NCBI GenBank assembly: GCA_964625745.1
Contig: CAZVCJ010000101.1
Span: 1-14,699, forward strand
Direction: 5' to 3'
DNA length: 14,699 nt
Source of the DNA: CAZVCJ01 sp964625745
GTDB taxonomy: Bacteria; Chloroflexota; Anaerolineae; VGOG01
The notes under the pieces: model-generated
Seen by the model: the letters and a program-made list of their open reading frames with translations, nothing else
Told to the model about the DNA's origin: nothing
Databases searched by the model: none
Shown: positions 12,691 to 14,699 of the stretch, in pieces
Layout of the letters: every line of letters begins with the position of its first letter
How positions within the stretch are numbered: position 1 is the stretch's first letter
Position numbers and translations under genes: made by a program

Positions 12691-14699
12691 ATGACTAGAC
12701 CGACTACTAAGCTTATCACTGCCATACTCACCAGGTTGCTGTACTTCATAATAACCTCCGCTCTTCTGGTGGCCCTTCTGCTCACCCTTGAGCGTGGCGT
12801 CCTGAGCCCTTCGGCAGCTCGACCGAGCGTCTCAGCCGTAAGCGGAGCGGCGCTCGACGAAGTCTCGCCGGAGTCAAACTCAGGACAGCGACTGTCGAAG
12901 GATGGCCCCTCTCCGGGCCCTCTTAGTGGACTGGCTTCCTCATCATCCCAGGCCGCCAACCTTCCCCAAACCCAACCGGGTGTATGGACGACCTACAGAA
13001 AGTCCGCTGGATTGGCGGCTGATTACGTCCTGTCCATGGCCGTGGACGGAGATAACGTCTGGTTCGGTACTAACAATGGGGTCAGCGTCTTCGATGGGGA
13101 GACCTGGACGACCTATGGTACCTCCGATGGATTGGTGTATAGATATGTAACTGCCATCGCCCTAGACTTGGAGGGTAACAAATGGTTTGGCACCCAACGT
13201 GGGGTGAGCATGCTCGATGATGGCGGCACTCCCCACAACAAGAGTGACGATGCCTGGACGACCTATACCACCTCAAACTCCGGGTTGGTGTTTAACAGGA
13301 TCTCTGCCGTCGCCGTAGACCAGGAGGGAAACAAGTGGTTTGGCACCAAATTGACCGATGGATATGGGTACGGGGTCAGCAAGTTCGACGGGGCTACCTG
13401 GACGACCTATAATAAATCAACCGGAGCGCTAAAGTCTAACTCCGTCAATGCCATCGCCGTAGACAACTCCAACAACGTGTGGGTCGGCACCTCTACTGGC
13501 GGAGTGAGCAGGTTCGATGGAGTGGGCTGGATGCCCTATCGTGCAGGCTCAGGGTTAGCGAGTGATCACGTCCGGGCCATTGCCGTAGACAGCGCCAACG
13601 AGAAGTGGTTTGGAGGGTGTACCGACGGATACATCGAGTGGTGTGATATCCTCAACTGCATCAACGCTGCGGTGAGCCGATTCAACGACCGCACCTGGGC
13701 AACCTATATTGCCGGGTCGAGTGGCCTTGTAGGCAAGGAGATCCATGCCATCGCCATAGACTGGAGGGGGAACAGGTGGTTCGGCACCAGGTGGTACGGG
13801 GTAAACGAGTTCGATGGAGCCAATTGGGCAGTCTATGATACTTCAAACTCAGGGCTGGAGAGTAACTTTATCACTGCCATCGCCACAGACAACGAGTGGA
13901 ACATTTGGTTCGGCACCTATGGTGGTGGGGTAAGCAAGTACGGCCTGCCTACGCCTACACCCACGCCAACTGCAACATCAACGCCAACTCATACACCGAC
14001 GCCAACCATCACGCCCACAGCCACGCCGACGCCGACGGGCACACCCACTCCTACCTCGACGGCAACCAACACGCCCACACCTACAATGACGCCCACGCCT
14101 ACAATGACACCCACGCCTATGCCGGTGGTCATGTGCTATTGCTGTTCCCCTGAGAATAGCATTTACCGGATTGATGCCTCATCCTTCTCCGGGTACACAA
14201 CTGACTCAGCCGCCGCTTCCCCGCTTATTCATGTGACCTCTCCGCCAGCACCCTGGGGGTGGAATCAGCCGGGCTTCGTGCCCGGTAGCTCCTGGCAGCC
14301 AGGCTCAGAAGTTTGGTGGGCGTTCTGGACTGATCCCGCTTGGGTCCCTCTGCCCGGCGATTGCAGACCCATCGGCCTGCGCGGCGGGGATGGCAACCAA
14401 GAAGCTCGAGGCGGGACTACTCACCTGCATCGGCGCACTTTTACCCTCCCCCCTCCTGAAGAAGGCATGCGGGTGACACAGGCCACCCTGGAGATGTGGA
14501 GCGACAACAAAACGGAATGGTGGTGGCAGGGCGCCTCTGTTTCGTATGACAAGCAGGGATATATCGGCCAGGTAGATCTTTTCCCCGGCCACATCAAGCC
14601 CGACGGTGGAACCTACGTTCTGGCCATCCAAAACAGCAACGATTACGTTTCTCGCGATAACAACCCTCAGGGGACAGCCTGCCGTCTCTGTGTCACCTG
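12691..14699 (+). CDS. Secreted seven-bladed WFGT propeller protein with TP stalk, 3' end beyond the window
   Basis: The frame from ATG 12691 stays open for 669 codons to the window edge. AAAGGAG (12677-12683) lies seven bases upstream. A hydrophobic N-terminal segment (about residues 10-33) is a signal peptide or anchor; a repeat-derived linker (36-90) follows. Residues about 97-418 are seven copies of the two-component-regulator propeller repeat (AIAVD-x-NxxWFGTxxGVSxFDGxxWTTY). An extra N-terminal WTTY strand (99-102) and a last blade stopping at VSKYG suggest a closed ring. A TP-rich stalk (420-476) leads to a tryptophan-rich, beta-sandwich-like domain with CYCC near 479-482 and LEMWSDNKTEWWWQG, possibly a jelly-roll carbohydrate binder (inference). 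No histidine kinase or output domain is seen in the part present, so it is a surface protein rather than a sensor as far as can be read. It is divergent from the lamin-tail gene. Confidence 0.88.
   Translation, partial: MTRPTTKLITAILTRLLYFIITSALLVALLLTLERGVLSPSAARPSVSAVSGAALDEVSPESNSGQRLSKDGPSPGPLSGLASSSSQAANLPQTQPGVWTTYRKSAGLAADYVLSMAVDGDNVWFGTNNGVSVFDGETWTTYGTSDGLVYRYVTAIALDLEGNKWFGTQRGVSMLDDGGTPHNKSDDAWTTYTTSNSGLVFNRISAVAVDQEGNKWFGTKLTDGYGYGVSKFDGATWTTYNKSTGALKSNSVNAIAVDNSNNVWVGTSTGGVSRFDGVGWMPYRAGSGLASDHVRAIAVDSANEKWFGGCTDGYIEWCDILNCINAAVSRFNDRTWATYIAGSSGLVGKEIHAIAIDWRGNRWFGTRWYGVNEFDGANWAVYDTSNSGLESNFITAIATDNEWNIWFGTYGGGVSKYGLPTPTPTPTATSTPTHTPTPTITPTATPTPTGTPTPTSTATNTPTPTMTPTPTMTPTPMPVVMCYCCSPENSIYRIDASSFSGYTTDSAAASPLIHVTSPPAPWGWNQPGFVPGSSWQPGSEVWWAFWTDPAWVPLPGDCRPIGLRGGDGNQEARGGTTHLHRRTFTLPPPEEGMRVTQATLEMWSDNKTEWWWQGASVSYDKQGYIGQVDLFPGHIKPDGGTYVLAIQNSNDYVSRDNNPQGTACRLCVT
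12799..12900 (+). repeat. Palindromic dispersed repeat inside the propeller gene
   Basis: GTCCTGAG (12799-12806) is inverted at 12879-12886, with inner pairs GAGCG/CGCTC and partial CTTCG/CGAAG. The words CCTGAGCCCTTCGGC and TGTCGAAGG match the dispersed element also seen at 10899-10942. It is translated in frame as a low-complexity serine/alanine/proline linker between the membrane segment and the propeller. A small hairpin GGCCC/GGGCC follows at 12904-12919. Confidence 0.65.
13948..14118 (+). repeat. TP-rich stalk DNA of the propeller gene
   Basis: A low-complexity run of CCNACNCC-like hexamers encodes TPTPTPTATSTPTH-type residues (420-476), separating the propeller from the C-terminal domain. 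It resembles the stalk DNA of the two lamin-tail genes on the other strand. Confidence 0.85.

Noticed and set aside
1..14699. A defence system, prophage or biosynthetic cluster
   Set aside because: No nuclease-helicase sets, phage structural genes or biosynthetic enzymes were found; the window is one insertion sequence plus surface-protein genes, a transporter and a repair-enzyme homologue.

Overview
The window looks like a metagenome-style assembly from a Chloroflexota bacterium (Anaerolineae-like). This is an inference from style, not from a marker gene. The signs are several secreted proteins with threonine/proline (TPTPT) stalks, lamin-tail, CSLREA beta-helix and WFGT propeller domains, C-termini ending in a short LP[IL][VI]L[KR] tail, many short palindromic repeats between genes and even inside reading frames, and moderately high GC. 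No rRNA, tRNA or CRISPR array was seen.

Layout. At the left edge a minus-strand gene starts (1-64) and leaves the window. Just upstream of its ribosome binding site sits a complete-looking insertion sequence (about 87-2016) with 22-bp terminal inverted repeats, a sigma70-like promoter and one 591-aa DDE transposase. A palindromic repeat follows (2052-2121). Then comes a run of minus-strand genes, read from right to left: a 236-aa lamin-tail protein (12165-11455), a 1161-aa secreted multidomain protein with lamin-tail, PHP/CehA-like metallohydrolase and OB-like domains (11072-7587), an Fpg/Nei-type DNA glycosylase homologue without the usual catalytic proline (7319-6489), a secreted protein of three 86-aa repeats (5850-4909), a CSLREA right-handed beta-helix protein (4875-3646) and an MFS transporter (3465-2152). 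The 313-aa and 409-aa genes are 33 bp apart and probably form an operon; the others have their own gaps filled with hairpins and mobile-repeat debris. At the right a plus-strand gene starts at 12691 and runs off the window. It encodes an apparently complete seven-bladed propeller, a TP-rich stalk and a C-terminal beta-sandwich-like domain.

How it fits together. Most of the genes encode cell-surface or secreted proteins. The 236-, 313- and 409-aa proteins have unrelated bodies but share the same short C-terminal tail, which is the best candidate here for an undescribed sorting or anchoring signal. The two neighbouring lamin-tail genes share a duplicated domain. The intergenic regions 5851-6488, 7320-7586, 11073-11454 and 12333-12690 hold no convincing genes but several different palindromic elements.

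Caution: the 100-N gap at 12178-12277 is flanked by an exact 55-bp direct repeat, so it is very probably a scaffolding artefact and not a real gap.
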